DNA of 64,000 nucleotides, taken from contig JABXKC010000001.1 in assembly GCA_013375495.1 (NCBI GenBank), forward strand, positions 248,001-312,000. The letters run 5' to 3'. Made by a program: the position numbers and the translations under genes. Positions 35,286-44,344 of the stretch are shown here, piece by piece (within the stretch, counting starts at the first letter, position 1; every line of letters starts with the position of its first letter). Source of the DNA: Promethearchaeota archaeon. Lineage in GTDB: Archaea; Asgardarchaeota; Lokiarchaeia; Sigynarchaeales; SOKP01. The notes below the pieces were generated by a model. It had not been told where the DNA came from. It made no database searches and was given only the letters and a program-made list of their open reading frames with translations.

Positions 35286-36308
35286 ATGATAAAGACAAGA
35301 TTAACTGAATTATTTGGGCTTAAATATCCAATAATTAGTGCTCCGATGGGTCCATTTTACACCACTAAACTAACAGTTGCCGTATCTGAAGCTGGTGGAC
35401 TTGGCGTATTAAGTCATGCTACTTTACGGGGAAAAAATTCCGTGAATGACATGATTGAGCAGTTAGAATATGTACTGGAACACACTGACAAACCGTTTGG
35501 TGTTAACATTCGAACAGCTCGAGTTCAAACAGATCACAAAATAATGTTAAGGAAAATTATCAAAAATATTAACCAAAATCCAAAACTTCGAGAGCAATTA
35601 GTTTATATTATTACGAGCGCTGGCGGTTCAAAATTTGCTAGTAAATTGTTGAAAGAGAAATCCCCAGATGTGAAACATTTCCATGTTTCTCCTGCTTTAT
35701 GGTTAGTAGATAAATCATTTGCAGCAGGTTGTGATGGAGTATGTGCAACTGGAACAGAAGGGGGCGGTCATCAGAGCTATGAAGGAATTACAACAATCGT
35801 TTTGGTTTCACAGGTGGCTCAAAAATATCCCGAAAAACTACTAGTTGCAGCTGGTGGAATAGCAAGTCCAGAAACCGTAGCAGCAGCTTTAGCGATGGGA
35901 GCAGATGCTGTTGCTATGGGGACACGTTTTATAGCATCAACTGAAAGCGAATTTCACCCAAATTACAAGGCTTTAATTCCCCCAGCAACAGCTCGAGATA
36001 CTATGCTCACTTCTGGTGGTTTTGGTCCGATTAGGCTATTGAAAAATAAATATTGCCTCGAACATGGAAAAATCCTGACAAAAGAAGAGAAAATAGCTCA
36101 AGAATTAGCTTTTGATATGAATTCATTTTTAGAGGATCTTTCTCGCTACGAAATGGTTTATACACAAGGAGATGTAGATAATGGCCCTGTTCCTGCAGGT
36201 CAAACTTGTGGTATGATTGATTCCGTAATGGATGTGGGAGATATTATTACGGGATTCTCAAATCAGGCAGAAAAAATATTAAAGAACTTAAGTACAAAAA
36301 TTTCCTAG
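35286..36308 (+). CDS. NAD(P)H-dependent flavin oxidoreductase (nitronate monooxygenase/FabK-like)
   Basis: The 340 residues are a TIM-barrel FMN protein of the 2-nitropropane dioxygenase family: YPIISAPMGPF at the start, AVSEAGGLGVLSH, CDGVCATGTEGGGHQ and VAAGGIASPETVAAALAMGADAVAMGTRFIAS with the FMN phosphate site. Members reduce enoyl substrates or oxidise nitronates. A small ferredoxin gene follows by about 65 bases, which could pass electrons. The actual substrate is unknown. Confidence 0.87.
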   Translation: MIKTRLTELFGLKYPIISAPMGPFYTTKLTVAVSEAGGLGVLSHATLRGKNSVNDMIEQLEYVLEHTDKPFGVNIRTARVQTDHKIMLRKIIKNINQNPKLREQLVYIITSAGGSKFASKLLKEKSPDVKHFHVSPALWLVDKSFAAGCDGVCATGTEGGGHQSYEGITTIVLVSQVAQKYPEKLLVAAGGIASPETVAAALAMGADAVAMGTRFIASTESEFHPNYKALIPPATARDTMLTSGGFGPIRLLKNKYCLEHGKILTKEEKIAQELAFDMNSFLEDLSRYEMVYTQGDVDNGPVPAGQTCGMIDSVMDVGDIITGFSNQAEKILKNLSTKIS

Positions 36309-36374
36309 ATTATTAGAATTTATATCCTATTTTTTTTCATACTCTTTTTGAACAATAAATCTTTTTTCAATCTA

Positions 36375-36626
36375 ATGAAAACAGCCTCAGCTAATTTACA
36401 AAAGAAAATAGAGGAATTATCAGAATTAGCATATAAAGCCGTAACAATATTATCAAACTGTAAATCATGCGGTACATGTATAAGATTTTGTCCATTAAAT
36501 ATCAGGAAATTGAATAATCAAGGAAAATCTATAACTATTACTTCTGATTATAATTGTGGGGGTTGTTCTGTATGTTACCATAGGTGTCCAAATAACGCAA
36601 TAAAGATAGTCAATCTTAAAAAATAA
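36375..36626 (+). CDS. Small two-cluster ferredoxin-like protein
   Basis: The 83 residues from the ATG at 36375 have two Cys sets: C-K-S-C-G-T-C-x3-C-P and C-G-G-C-S-V-C-x3-C-P, each suited to a [4Fe-4S] cluster. A longer frame from TTG at 36348 is less likely. About 35 helical residues precede the clusters. It is a soluble electron carrier, perhaps for the preceding flavin oxidoreductase. Its 3' end overlaps the convergent GNAT gene by 11 bases. Confidence 0.8.
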   Translation: MKTASANLQKKIEELSELAYKAVTILSNCKSCGTCIRFCPLNIRKLNNQGKSITITSDYNCGGCSVCYHRCPNNAIKIVNLKK

Positions 36627-37059
36627 TTTTTCTTTTATATAATTCTTTATCTGGTATATAACTCATCATAATTAGATCGTCTCTAATTTCCCAACCTAGA
36701 TATCTGTAGAAATCCACAACTTCGTGGTTAGTTTTTACAATAAACAAGTGTATTTTATGAACTTTTTTATTCCTAAATCTTTCTATTAATTCATCCATTA
36801 TTTTTTTACCATACCCTCTTTTTTGATAATCAGGATCTACAACCAGATGGTGGATATATCCTCTTCTTCCATCATAAGCTCCTATAACTACTGCCACAAT
36901 TTTTCTGTCTTCCATTCCAATTAAAAAAAGATCAGGGTTTTGATTTAGAACTCCGGCTATTTCCTCTTCAGTATCCGAGGATCCTACCCCAATTCCTGCA
37001 TTTTTCCAAAGTTCTAAAACTTCGTGATAATACTGCATTTTAAATTTTTCTATCTTCAT
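36616..37059 (-). CDS. GNAT-family N-acetyltransferase
   Basis: The 147 residues from the ATG at 37059 carry the GNAT motif A (HHLVVDPDYQKRGYGKKIMDELI) and motif B (HLFIVKTNHEVVDFYRYLGWEIRDD). A frame from 37071 overlaps the methyltransferase stop by 11 bases; the internal ATG just after that stop is preferred. The gene lies directly downstream of the methyltransferase and could be co-transcribed. RimI-like in appearance, but the substrate is unknown. Confidence 0.85.
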   Translation of the reverse strand: MKIEKFKMQYYHEVLELWKNAGIGVGSSDTEEEIAGVLNQNPDLFLIGMEDRKIVAVVIGAYDGRRGYIHHLVVDPDYQKRGYGKKIMDELIERFRNKKVHKIHLFIVKTNHEVVDFYRYLGWEIRDDLIMMSYIPDKELYKRKIIF

Positions 37060-37060
37060 A

Positions 37061-39178
37061 CTAATCATCAAAAAAATTTATAGAAAGATTGAGTATTTTC
37101 TTTCTAATCTCTGTTTTACTCTCAATTATATCTTTAATATGTTTTGAAATTTCTTTTCTTTTATTTAATTCAGACGGAATTGGCAATATTACATCCATTA
37201 TTCTATTTCCGATTGTAGAAATAGTTCCTTGAACAAAGGTTATTGCTCTAATCTGTTTTTGAACAATATCTAGATTTAACAAGTATAATAAAAGGTAAGG
37301 ATCAATATTCTCATTATTTTTAAGCGTCTTAATTTGGTAAATGTGACTCTGGATAATTATTTTTGTATCCAATTCAGTAATATACGAGGTTTTACCAATT
37401 AGATTTGGGCCTCCATCTTTAACCAGAAGAATGTCCCCAATTTCAAGATTTTGTTTTTCTTTAAACTGGTTATAGACTTCTTCAGACGTTTTCTTGTGAG
37501 AATCTAAATGAATTTCCCAATTATTAATTTCACTGGTGCGTATGAAAGGAATATCTCCTAAACCATAAACTTGAGAGCCAATTTCGTCACCTCTAGGAAG
37601 ATATCCCTTATTTTTTGTATAAATTATAGATTTTTCAATTAAATCCGCAATAGATAATAATATGTAACCTTGGTTCTTTTCTAATGATCTAAGAGGTTTT
37701 TCAACACCGGTATAATAGGAGGGAATGAAAATATTGTTTTTTATTTGGTTAATATTTAATTTAAAAACATCTTGCTCTTCTAAATAGCTAAATTCAGTAC
37801 CTTCATTAATTTTCAAATGTAAATTTAATAAGTCATCATTTATGATTGGTTCGTTATCCAAATCGTATTTAATGCTGCCATCTTTATTTAACTTATACTG
37901 TACTTTTCCATCTTTATCATGACCTACATTATCGACTATGGCAAAATCGATTAGATAATCCTTAGGTACAAACTTTGATTTTTGAAAGAATAGAATGCTA
38001 GTTTTGTTACAAGTGTAGGGTTGAAATGCATTCTGATCTAAACTTATAATTCCTAATATTATACCATTTCTCCTTAGATATTCCCAGATATATCTGTTTG
38101 AAGGATTTCCAAAAAGTCCTTCAGGTAAAACAATTCCTAATTTTCCACCATCGTTAAGTAATTGAACACATCTTTCTATGAATAGAATCTGGGGTGGTTG
38201 TTTTTTAACTAATTTATCTTGCTTGATCCATTGATCATCTATATAATCCCATTTATGAGCTAAATCAAATTTTTCTAATATTTCCTTATTATCAATAGGA
38301 ATCTTGGCCCCAAAAGGAGGATTAGTAAAGACAAATTCAAAGTGATTATTTTTTATAAAATCTGAAGTTTGTTTTCTATAATGATTTGGATCTAGTGAAT
38401 CCTCGCAAAATATATTAGATTTACCTTGACTTATAATATCTATGTATAATTTACAGATTTTTGCTAAATAAGAATCTTTATCAATCCCATATAGATTGGA
38501 GATTATTTCAGCGTGCTTTGATTCAATCAGCTCCTTTTGATTGGTAAACTTTTGTTTGATTTTTGACAACAAGAGATCCCTACATTCTAATAAAAAACCA
38601 CCGTGTCCACAAGCGGGATCTATTATCCTATTATCTATCTCTGGATCCAAATAGTTTACCATAAACTTTACAACACTAGCTGGTGTGAAAAACTGGCCTC
38701 CCGTTTCTTTTAGCAACCTACTTACAAAAATCTCAAACGCTTCTGCCAGGACATCCTTAGAGGAATTCAATAAAGAAATGTTCTGTAATTTCTCAACAAC
38801 TAGAACAACCAGTTCTTTATTTAGGTTAATGTTTTCATTTTCATCAATAATATCTTTGTATTTGTTTTTTAAATTATCTTTAAAGAATAGCTTAAGACGA
38901 GCAAGCAACTCATGACTTTCTTCGTCATTTCGAATACTGAATGCCATAACTGAATTGGGTGTAGAATTATTTTTTTCATCAACCAATTTACATAAAATTA
39001 GGTTTATTATTTCTTTGGAACGAGCTCTTGTATCAGTTTCTGTATGTTTTAATTTTCCATAAAGATGTTGATTGATTTCTAAAAATTCTTTTTTTAAATT
39101 TGAAGATTTTATTAAATCTTTTTTTCTAATTATACTGTTATTTCCTTGCTTAGTAAAAGCGTCTAGCGTTTTAGGCAT
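37061..39178 (-). CDS. Type I-like N6-adenine DNA methyltransferase fused to specificity domain
   Basis: The 705 residues combine an HsdM-like methylase and an HsdS-like half. The methylase has FFTPASVVKFM at 163-173, the SAM-binding DPACGHGGF at 187-195 and the catalytic NPPFG at 286-290. From about residue 500 there is one target-recognition region (LPRGDEIGSQVYGLGDIPFIRTSEI, then a coiled spacer at the end). There is no restriction subunit or helicase gene in the window, so it may be an orphan methylase marking a specific site. The single recognition domain suggests dimerisation or a short, asymmetric site. Confidence 0.85.
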   Translation of the reverse strand: MPKTLDAFTKQGNNSIIRKKDLIKSSNLKKEFLEINQHLYGKLKHTETDTRARSKEIINLILCKLVDEKNNSTPNSVMAFSIRNDEESHELLARLKLFFKDNLKNKYKDIIDENENINLNKELVVLVVEKLQNISLLNSSKDVLAEAFEIFVSRLLKETGGQFFTPASVVKFMVNYLDPEIDNRIIDPACGHGGFLLECRDLLLSKIKQKFTNQKELIESKHAEIISNLYGIDKDSYLAKICKLYIDIISQGKSNIFCEDSLDPNHYRKQTSDFIKNNHFEFVFTNPPFGAKIPIDNKEILEKFDLAHKWDYIDDQWIKQDKLVKKQPPQILFIERCVQLLNDGGKLGIVLPEGLFGNPSNRYIWEYLRRNGIILGIISLDQNAFQPYTCNKTSILFFQKSKFVPKDYLIDFAIVDNVGHDKDGKVQYKLNKDGSIKYDLDNEPIINDDLLNLHLKINEGTEFSYLEEQDVFKLNINQIKNNIFIPSYYTGVEKPLRSLEKNQGYILLSIADLIEKSIIYTKNKGYLPRGDEIGSQVYGLGDIPFIRTSEINNWEIHLDSHKKTSEEVYNQFKEKQNLEIGDILLVKDGGPNLIGKTSYITELDTKIIIQSHIYQIKTLKNNENIDPYLLLYLLNLDIVQKQIRAITFVQGTISTIGNRIMDVILPIPSELNKRKEISKHIKDIIESKTEIRKKILNLSINFFDD

Positions 39179-39238
39179 TTTAATTTCATTACATTCTCAA
39201 TATTATTATTTTTTATTGAAAGAAAATAAATTTTATTT

Positions 39239-40015
39239 ATGTCTATTAATAATTTGGATTTTGGAGAGCATATCGAATTTTCTGTAAAAAAACGGTTCGG
39301 CATAATTACGCTTGATAGAACTCAAAGATCAAATGCTTTTACACAAGATCAACTATGGCATTTAAAAGAAGCTATAGAATACTGCCAGAATGATAGTAAA
39401 ATTAGGGGTTTAGTTCTGACAAATAATGGTTCTTCTTTCAGTACGGGTATGGACTTAGACGCAGTTGACGGCGCTGATCATGTCGCCGTTAAAAAGCTGG
39501 AAGGGACGGCTGCAGATATATGTAAATTATTGTTCAATGGAAAACCAGCAATATGTGCCATTAATGGAAGAACTCTGGGAGAGGGAGTTGTTTTCTCGAT
39601 TTGTTGTGATTATCGAATTGCCGTAAAAAACAGCTTCTTTCAGATGCCTGAAATTTTCTCTGGAATTTTCCCTGGAACGGGATGTGTAATTTTGTTTTCA
39701 AAAATAATAGGAATTCCATGGACAAAAAAGATGCTTATGTTTAGTGAAAAAATAAGTGCTATTAAGGCTCTCGAAATCGGATTGATAGACCAAATTGTAG
39801 ACTCGAAAGACCAATTAATGGAAGAATCTATGAAAAAAGCGCGGTTCCTCTTCTCAAAAAATCAAACAGTGTTACAAGCAATTAAATTATGTAGTAATCA
39901 TTTTTTAGATAAATCCTATAATAATGCTTATGAGATAGAGAAAATTGCTTCTGGATGGTATGAACACGAAGATAAGGAAATATTTATTCGAGAATTTAAA
40001 AAAAAACTTGAATAA
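39239..40015 (+). CDS. Enoyl-CoA hydratase/isomerase family protein
   Basis: The 258 residues have crotonase motifs FSTGMDLDAV and NGRTLGEGVVFSICCDYRIAV for the oxyanion hole. In the catalytic stretch it reads PEIFSGIFPGTGCVILF, with one Glu but not the classic pair. It is probably an isomerase or hydratase for an unusual CoA ester. It is divergent from the methyltransferase gene and isolated from the other acyl-CoA genes by about 10 kb. Confidence 0.86.
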   Translation: MSINNLDFGEHIEFSVKKRFGIITLDRTQRSNAFTQDQLWHLKEAIEYCQNDSKIRGLVLTNNGSSFSTGMDLDAVDGADHVAVKKLEGTAADICKLLFNGKPAICAINGRTLGEGVVFSICCDYRIAVKNSFFQMPEIFSGIFPGTGCVILFSKIIGIPWTKKMLMFSEKISAIKALEIGLIDQIVDSKDQLMEESMKKARFLFSKNQTVLQAIKLCSNHFLDKSYNNAYEIEKIASGWYEHEDKEIFIREFKKKLE

Positions 40016-40245
40016 TTGCGAATCTACTTTTTCTAAATTGATTGAAAAGATAATTTCTCATATTTCTCTTACTAATCCAAAAAAGGATCATTTTCTTTAA
40101 ATCATCGCCTAAGCTAATTTACCATGCAAGATAGAGATGTTTTGTTCACCAAAAAGCAGCTCTAAGAAGAGAAATAAGAAAAAAAAAAAGGAAATTAAAA
40201 TCAAAAAAGCTAGAATTGATAAAATAGATTGAAGAGTAGATTAGT

Positions 40246-40527
40246 ATGGCTAAAAAAGATGACTCAAAAGTGTTTATCGGTAAAAAGAAATCAATGGATT
40301 ATGTCATGGCTGCTATGTTAGTATTAGACAAAAAACCAGTAAAACTCCTCGCTCGAGGAAGATCAATTTCGCGAGCAGTTGATGTTGCCGAAATCCTAAG
40401 GAACAAATTCCTGAAGGGAAGTATTTACGGAGAAATTCTTATTAATACTGAAACTATTACCGATACTGAATGTACTAATACAAATGTCTCATCAATAGAG
40501 ATAGAGATTTTACCACCAAAAAAATAA
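40246..40527 (+). CDS. albA: Alba DNA/RNA-binding chromatin protein
   Basis: The 93 residues match Alba along the length: VFIGKKKSMDYVMAAMLVL, VKLLARGRSISRAVDVAEIL and the C-terminal strand ISSIEIEIL-like (VSSIEIEILPPKK). Alba dimers coat DNA and RNA in archaea. Lys residues at 14-16 lie where acetylation or DNA contact is known in the family. A 230-base AT-rich spacer, in which I see no gene, precedes it. Confidence 0.93.
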   Translation: MAKKDDSKVFIGKKKSMDYVMAAMLVLDKKPVKLLARGRSISRAVDVAEILRNKFLKGSIYGEILINTETITDTECTNTNVSSIEIEILPPKK

Positions 40528-40579
40528 GCATTTTGTAAAAAAACAAGAATTACGGGAGAAAATCTGGAGACTTTCTCGA

Positions 40580-40588
40580 TTTTTTTTT
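40580..40588 (+). terminator. Poly-T tract after albA
   Basis: Nine T, one A and seven more T follow the alba stop by about 50 bases, in the convergent spacer with the next gene. The preceding segment (GAGAAAATC ... GACTTTCTCG) can form a short stem. A likely terminator. Confidence 0.5.
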
Positions 40589-40597
40589 ATTTTTTTC

Positions 40598-41464
40598 TTA
40601 ATTTTCTAAGAACTTATAATGATTTTCGTCAATAACAGGTCTATATCCTATTTTTTGGTATATGCTATTTGAGGTAGGATTACTTAAATCTGTAAATAAA
40701 AAACAGTACTTATTACCTTCCATTAAAAGTAGCTTACTTAATTTCGCAACACACTCAGTTGCGTATCCTCTTCTTCTTAAGGATGGCGGAGTATAAACAA
40801 GATTCACAAAATTACCGTTTGGTGTTTTACCAGCTTTCCTCGCTATTGAGACCGGTTTATTACTATCAAAAAGAATATAGAAGCTACTCTTATTCTGCTC
40901 AAATTCCTCCGCATATATCTTTTTTGTTCTTTGAATATCATCATCCGTTGCGTTTATTATTGCTTCCTTCATCATTTTTCCTGCCCACTTAAGAACTAAT
41001 GCTTGATGAGTTTTCGACGCCATTGAGAAAACTCTGTTGCCAAGACAGTCTTCTGAAACCCGTTCTAGCTGATAAACCCTTTCTCTTCTATACAAATTAC
41101 ATTTCTTTGAATTTTTTTCACTCCATAATTGTGCAAATGTATCTGCGGCTTCTTTGAAACTCAACACACCAGGTAATTTTTCTTTTCGCTTAAAAAGTTC
41201 ATCCACTAATACATTAATAGCTTCTAAATTATCTGTATATGCAATTAATAGATCGTGTAGTGGCGTTCTTAGAGCTATAAGTTCTAATTTGTCGTTATTT
41301 GTCAAGGAAAACAGAAGAGGTTCTTCTTCTCCGTAGAGATCTTTATTTTTTTTAAGAGAAATAAGAATTGCTAAAGGAAGATTGTTTTCTGCCTCATGCT
41401 CTAATAAAAATGGGTAAGCTATATCGTAAAATTCGTCTATATTATCGTAAAATTTTGCTTCCAT
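40598..41464 (-). CDS. GNAT-family acetyltransferase with N-terminal extension
   Basis: The 288 residues contain a C-terminal GNAT domain (about 150-288) with VNLVYTPPSLRRRGYATECVAKLS as motif A and NPTSNSIYQKIGYRPV as the final strand-helix. The N-terminal 145 residues look like a degenerate second GNAT-like domain, the arrangement of the FR47/GCN5-related two-domain family. Substrate unknown. It is convergent with alba. Confidence 0.83.
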   Translation of the reverse strand: MEAKFYDNIDEFYDIAYPFLLEHEAENNLPLAILISLKKNKDLYGEEEPLLFSLTNNDKLELIALRTPLHDLLIAYTDNLEAINVLVDELFKRKEKLPGVLSFKEAADTFAQLWSEKNSKKCNLYRRERVYQLERVSEDCLGNRVFSMASKTHQALVLKWAGKMMKEAIINATDDDIQRTKKIYAEEFEQNKSSFYILFDSNKPVSIARKAGKTPNGNFVNLVYTPPSLRRRGYATECVAKLSKLLLMEGNKYCFLFTDLSNPTSNSIYQKIGYRPVIDENHYKFLEN

Positions 41465-41523
41465 ACTCTAATAAGAGGACACTCTGTTTTAAAAACTCTT
41501 CCTTATAGTTCAAGTAACTCAGA

Positions 41524-41823
41524 TTAAAGGTTATTCTTAATATTATCCAATTGCGCTTGAAAGCTTTCAATTTCGGATCTTGAAATTACATTATTATTAA
41601 TATTTTTAACAAGATCTATAAAATTTTTAACTAGAGGATGCTCTAAAACAACACAAGTTTGGTTTAAAGTGTTAACATCAACGATTAAAGCGGATTTTAA
41701 TATCTCTCCAGTACCTAAGACATCCTTCATTAATAATTCGTTATTATCTGTATAAGAGAGAATTACAATATCTTCTAATATCTGAGTACCATCGTTTTGC
41801 TTAATTATCTTAAATTCACACAT
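41524..41823 (-). CDS. CooT-like nickel-binding protein
   Basis: The 99 residues open with M-C-E-F, and the first 65 follow the CooT pattern (E-D-I-V at 17-20, L-L-M-K-D-V-L-G-T, V-D-V-N-T-L-N, V-V-L-E). In CooT, Cys2 of a dimer binds Ni(II) for CO dehydrogenase maturation. A C-terminal helical tail of about 30 residues is extra. It is divergent from cdhB-cdhC, 154 bases away, whose product CdhC has a nickel-containing A cluster. The context strongly supports the nickel role. Confidence 0.75.
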   Translation of the reverse strand: MCEFKIIKQNDGTQILEDIVILSYTDNNELLMKDVLGTGEILKSALIVDVNTLNQTCVVLEHPLVKNFIDLVKNINNNVISRSEIESFQAQLDNIKNNL

Positions 41824-41977
41824 ATTTAATATTCCTCCTAAATTTTAATATTGGAGCTTTTAATAATGGTTAAGTTAAATAAAACCAAATTTTTTAAAAT
41901 ACGCTTAATAAAATAAAATATACCTATTATTTAAAAACTTACATGTAAAATCTTTAAAAGAGAAAATTGATGAAAAA

Positions 41978-42508
41978 ATGGCAAGACCCTATCAGAAAGC
42001 CAATATTCCTGGACCAGAAATGGGAACGAGCGTTTACGATCCAAAGAATATGGCAAACATCTTAAAGGACGATAAAAAGAAAGTCTTTGTTATAGGTTCA
42101 GAATCATTAACTTGGGAGCTTGGTGGAAAAAAAGTAGCTGATTATTTCATCGAAATTGCGAAGAAATTAGATTGTCACATCATATCTACAGGTCATACAT
42201 ACAAATATCTTAAAGATAAAATCCCTAAAGATAAGTTATGGGATATGTCTCTTATAAATATAACCGGTAGATTAGTTGATAAAGATTGGAAGGGTTTAGA
42301 TGGCAAGGGACAATACAACATGGCTATTTTTGGTGGACATCTTGTGTATTATGTAAGTCAAGCATTAAGTCGATTAAAGAATTTTCAAAATTATTTACGA
42401 CTTGTTGAGTTAGATAAATATTCTCACCCAAATGCGAGATTTAGTCTTCCAAATTTTAGTGACGACGATTGGAAAGATTTTTTAGAAAAGTTAATTGAAA
42501 ATTTATAA
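41978..42508 (+). CDS. cdhB: Acetyl-CoA decarbonylase/synthase epsilon subunit (CdhB)
   Basis: The 176 residues match the archaeal ACDS epsilon subunit: N-terminal ANIPGPEMGTSVYDPK, the nucleotide-fold-like FVIGSESLTWELGGKKVADYFIEIAKKLDC and the late NARFSLPNFSDDDW. It binds the alpha CO dehydrogenase subunit (CdhA) and may help electron transfer to FAD. CdhA itself is not in the window. It is followed after 40 bases by cdhC with an AGGAG site. Confidence 0.9.
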   Translation: MARPYQKANIPGPEMGTSVYDPKNMANILKDDKKKVFVIGSESLTWELGGKKVADYFIEIAKKLDCHIISTGHTYKYLKDKIPKDKLWDMSLINITGRLVDKDWKGLDGKGQYNMAIFGGHLVYYVSQALSRLKNFQNYLRLVELDKYSHPNARFSLPNFSDDDWKDFLEKLIENL

Positions 42509-42547
42509 AAATAAAAAAAAGGAAAATTATAAGAGGAGAATAACAAT

Positions 42548-43960
42548 ATGAGTTTTTCAGATATGCCTGTAGATGTGGGTCCTGTTTACGAAGGAGAACG
42601 CATCAGGGCTAAGCAAATGTATGTAGAATTAGGCGGTCCTAAAATGGAGAAGCATTTTGAGTTAGTTCGAGTGAAATCTGCTAAGGATATTAAAGATGGA
42701 CAAGTAGTATTACATGGTCCTGATCTTAAAGACATGGAAGCTGGTTCAACTCATCCAATTGGTATTTTTGTTGAAGTATCCGGACCAGAACTTGAAGAAG
42801 ATTTAGAAGCAGTCTTCGAACGACGGATTCATGAATTTTGCAATTTTGTTAATGGGATTATGCATCTCAACCAACGCTATACTAATTGGATGCGTATATC
42901 CACTGCTGCTTTCGAAAAAGGCCTTAATTCTTTCCAATTATTAGGAACTATTCTAATTAGACTTTACAAAGCTGAACTTCCTATAATTAAAAAAGCTCAA
43001 GTAACATTTTACACAGATGCGAAAGACATTGAGAAACCACACGAATTTGCTATGAGCATTTACGAAAAAAGAGATGAAAGAGCTAGAACAATTCACGACG
43101 AAGATGTAGACATGTTCTATGGATGCGTATTATGTCAATCGTTTGCTCCTACTCACGCGTGTTGTATCACTCCTGATCGAACAAGTTTATGTGGTTCAAT
43201 AAATTGGTTTGACGCCAGAGCTGCTGCGAAGGTTGATCCTAAAGGACCTCTATTCGAAGTCCCTCCTGGTGAATGTTTAAACCTAGAAGCTGGTGAATAT
43301 ACTGGAATAAATGAAATGATAAAAAAACGATCATTAGGTGAAATTGAAAGAATTTATCTATTTTCAGGAATGGAATTCCCTCATACATCATGCGGCTGTT
43401 TTGAAGCTATTGACTTCTATATTCCAGAAGTAAATGGACACGGAATTGTTGATCGAAACTATAACGATGTAGCAATTAACGGGCTACCGTTCAGTGCGAT
43501 GGCTAATCAGACCGGGGGAGGCAAACAGATGCCTGGATTTAATGGTATCAGTATTCAATACATCGTATCGCCAAAATATCAACAATACGATGGAGGAATT
43601 GAGAATATAGTGTGGATGAACAAGGGAGTGAAAGATCGAGTTGCGGAATTCCTTCCAAAAGACCTGATACCCAAAATTGCGACTGAAGAAGATGTTCCCG
43701 ACATTAATGGCTTAAAAAAATGGCTAGAGGATGTAGAACATCCAATAGTGAGTACATGGGCAGAAGCCTTAGGTGAAGAAGAGGAGGAAGAAGGAGAATG
43801 GGCAGCAGAAGGAGCAATGGTACCAATGGGAACTCAAGCGTTCACGATTCCTGGTGCAGGTGGTTCAGGTGGATTTAAAATAATACTTAAGAATTGTAAG
43901 ATCCATGCCGAGTCAATAATAATCAAAAAGATAGAACCTAAAGGCAGAAAGAAACAATAA
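42548..43960 (+). CDS. cdhC: Acetyl-CoA decarbonylase/synthase beta subunit (CdhC)
   Basis: The 470 residues are acetyl-CoA synthase of the archaeal form without the bacterial N-terminal domain. A-cluster ligands are visible as C193-x2-C196, the CC at 205-206 and C282-x-C284 (SCGCFEAI). The C-terminal acidic run and the GAGGSGGFKIIL stretch are typical. The enzyme joins CO, a methyl group from the corrinoid protein and CoA at a Ni-Ni-[4Fe-4S] centre. It is the key step of the archaeal Wood-Ljungdahl pathway. The alpha, gamma and delta genes must lie elsewhere. Confidence 0.95.
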   Translation: MSFSDMPVDVGPVYEGERIRAKQMYVELGGPKMEKHFELVRVKSAKDIKDGQVVLHGPDLKDMEAGSTHPIGIFVEVSGPELEEDLEAVFERRIHEFCNFVNGIMHLNQRYTNWMRISTAAFEKGLNSFQLLGTILIRLYKAELPIIKKAQVTFYTDAKDIEKPHEFAMSIYEKRDERARTIHDEDVDMFYGCVLCQSFAPTHACCITPDRTSLCGSINWFDARAAAKVDPKGPLFEVPPGECLNLEAGEYTGINEMIKKRSLGEIERIYLFSGMEFPHTSCGCFEAIDFYIPEVNGHGIVDRNYNDVAINGLPFSAMANQTGGGKQMPGFNGISIQYIVSPKYQQYDGGIENIVWMNKGVKDRVAEFLPKDLIPKIATEEDVPDINGLKKWLEDVEHPIVSTWAEALGEEEEEEGEWAAEGAMVPMGTQAFTIPGAGGSGGFKIILKNCKIHAESIIIKKIEPKGRKKQ

Positions 43961-44040
43961 TAATCTTTATTTCTATTATATTTTTTACCTTTTTTTATAG
44001 AGATTTGATATTTTTTCGAACTGAATTGTAATTTTAGTGT

Positions 44041-44298
44041 ATTTACAGCGCTTTTTATAATTCTAAAGAAAAAAAAATCTGTTTAGTATGTAAAGGAAAA
44101 GTGTTGAGTTTTAGTTTTATTTGTCCAGAATGTGAAACTTTTTATTGTGAAAATTGTGCTAAAGCAATTATTGATTTGGAGAACGCTTGTTGGGCATGCA
44201 ACGAACCGTTAGATGCGTCAAAACTTTTTAAACCGTATAATAAACGAGAAGAATCTTATGTTGATCTAACCAAAACGGATGAAAAATTTAAAGAATAA
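44041..44298 (+). pseudogene. Small zinc-finger protein without a normal start, or C-terminal gene remnant
   Basis: The frame is open from about 44038 to the stop at 44296-44298 and encodes a three-part Cys motif: C-L-V-C, C-P-E-C-x4-Y-C-E-N-C and C-W-A-C, about 85 residues. There is no in-frame ATG. The GTG at 44101 would cut off the first Cys pair, and two stops (44029, 44035) lie just upstream. The finger looks like the C-terminal domain of larger Asgard proteins. It is either a start-less remnant or begins at a rare codon such as ATT at 44041. Confidence 0.5.
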
Positions 44299-44344
44299 CA
44301 TCACTGAGAAAATTTAATTATTTAAAAATAGTTTTTAATTTTCC

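Noticed and set aside
40016..40245. Hidden gene or RNA in the spacer before albA
   Set aside because: Only a 13-codon frame and AT-rich sequence were seen; no structured RNA pattern stood out.
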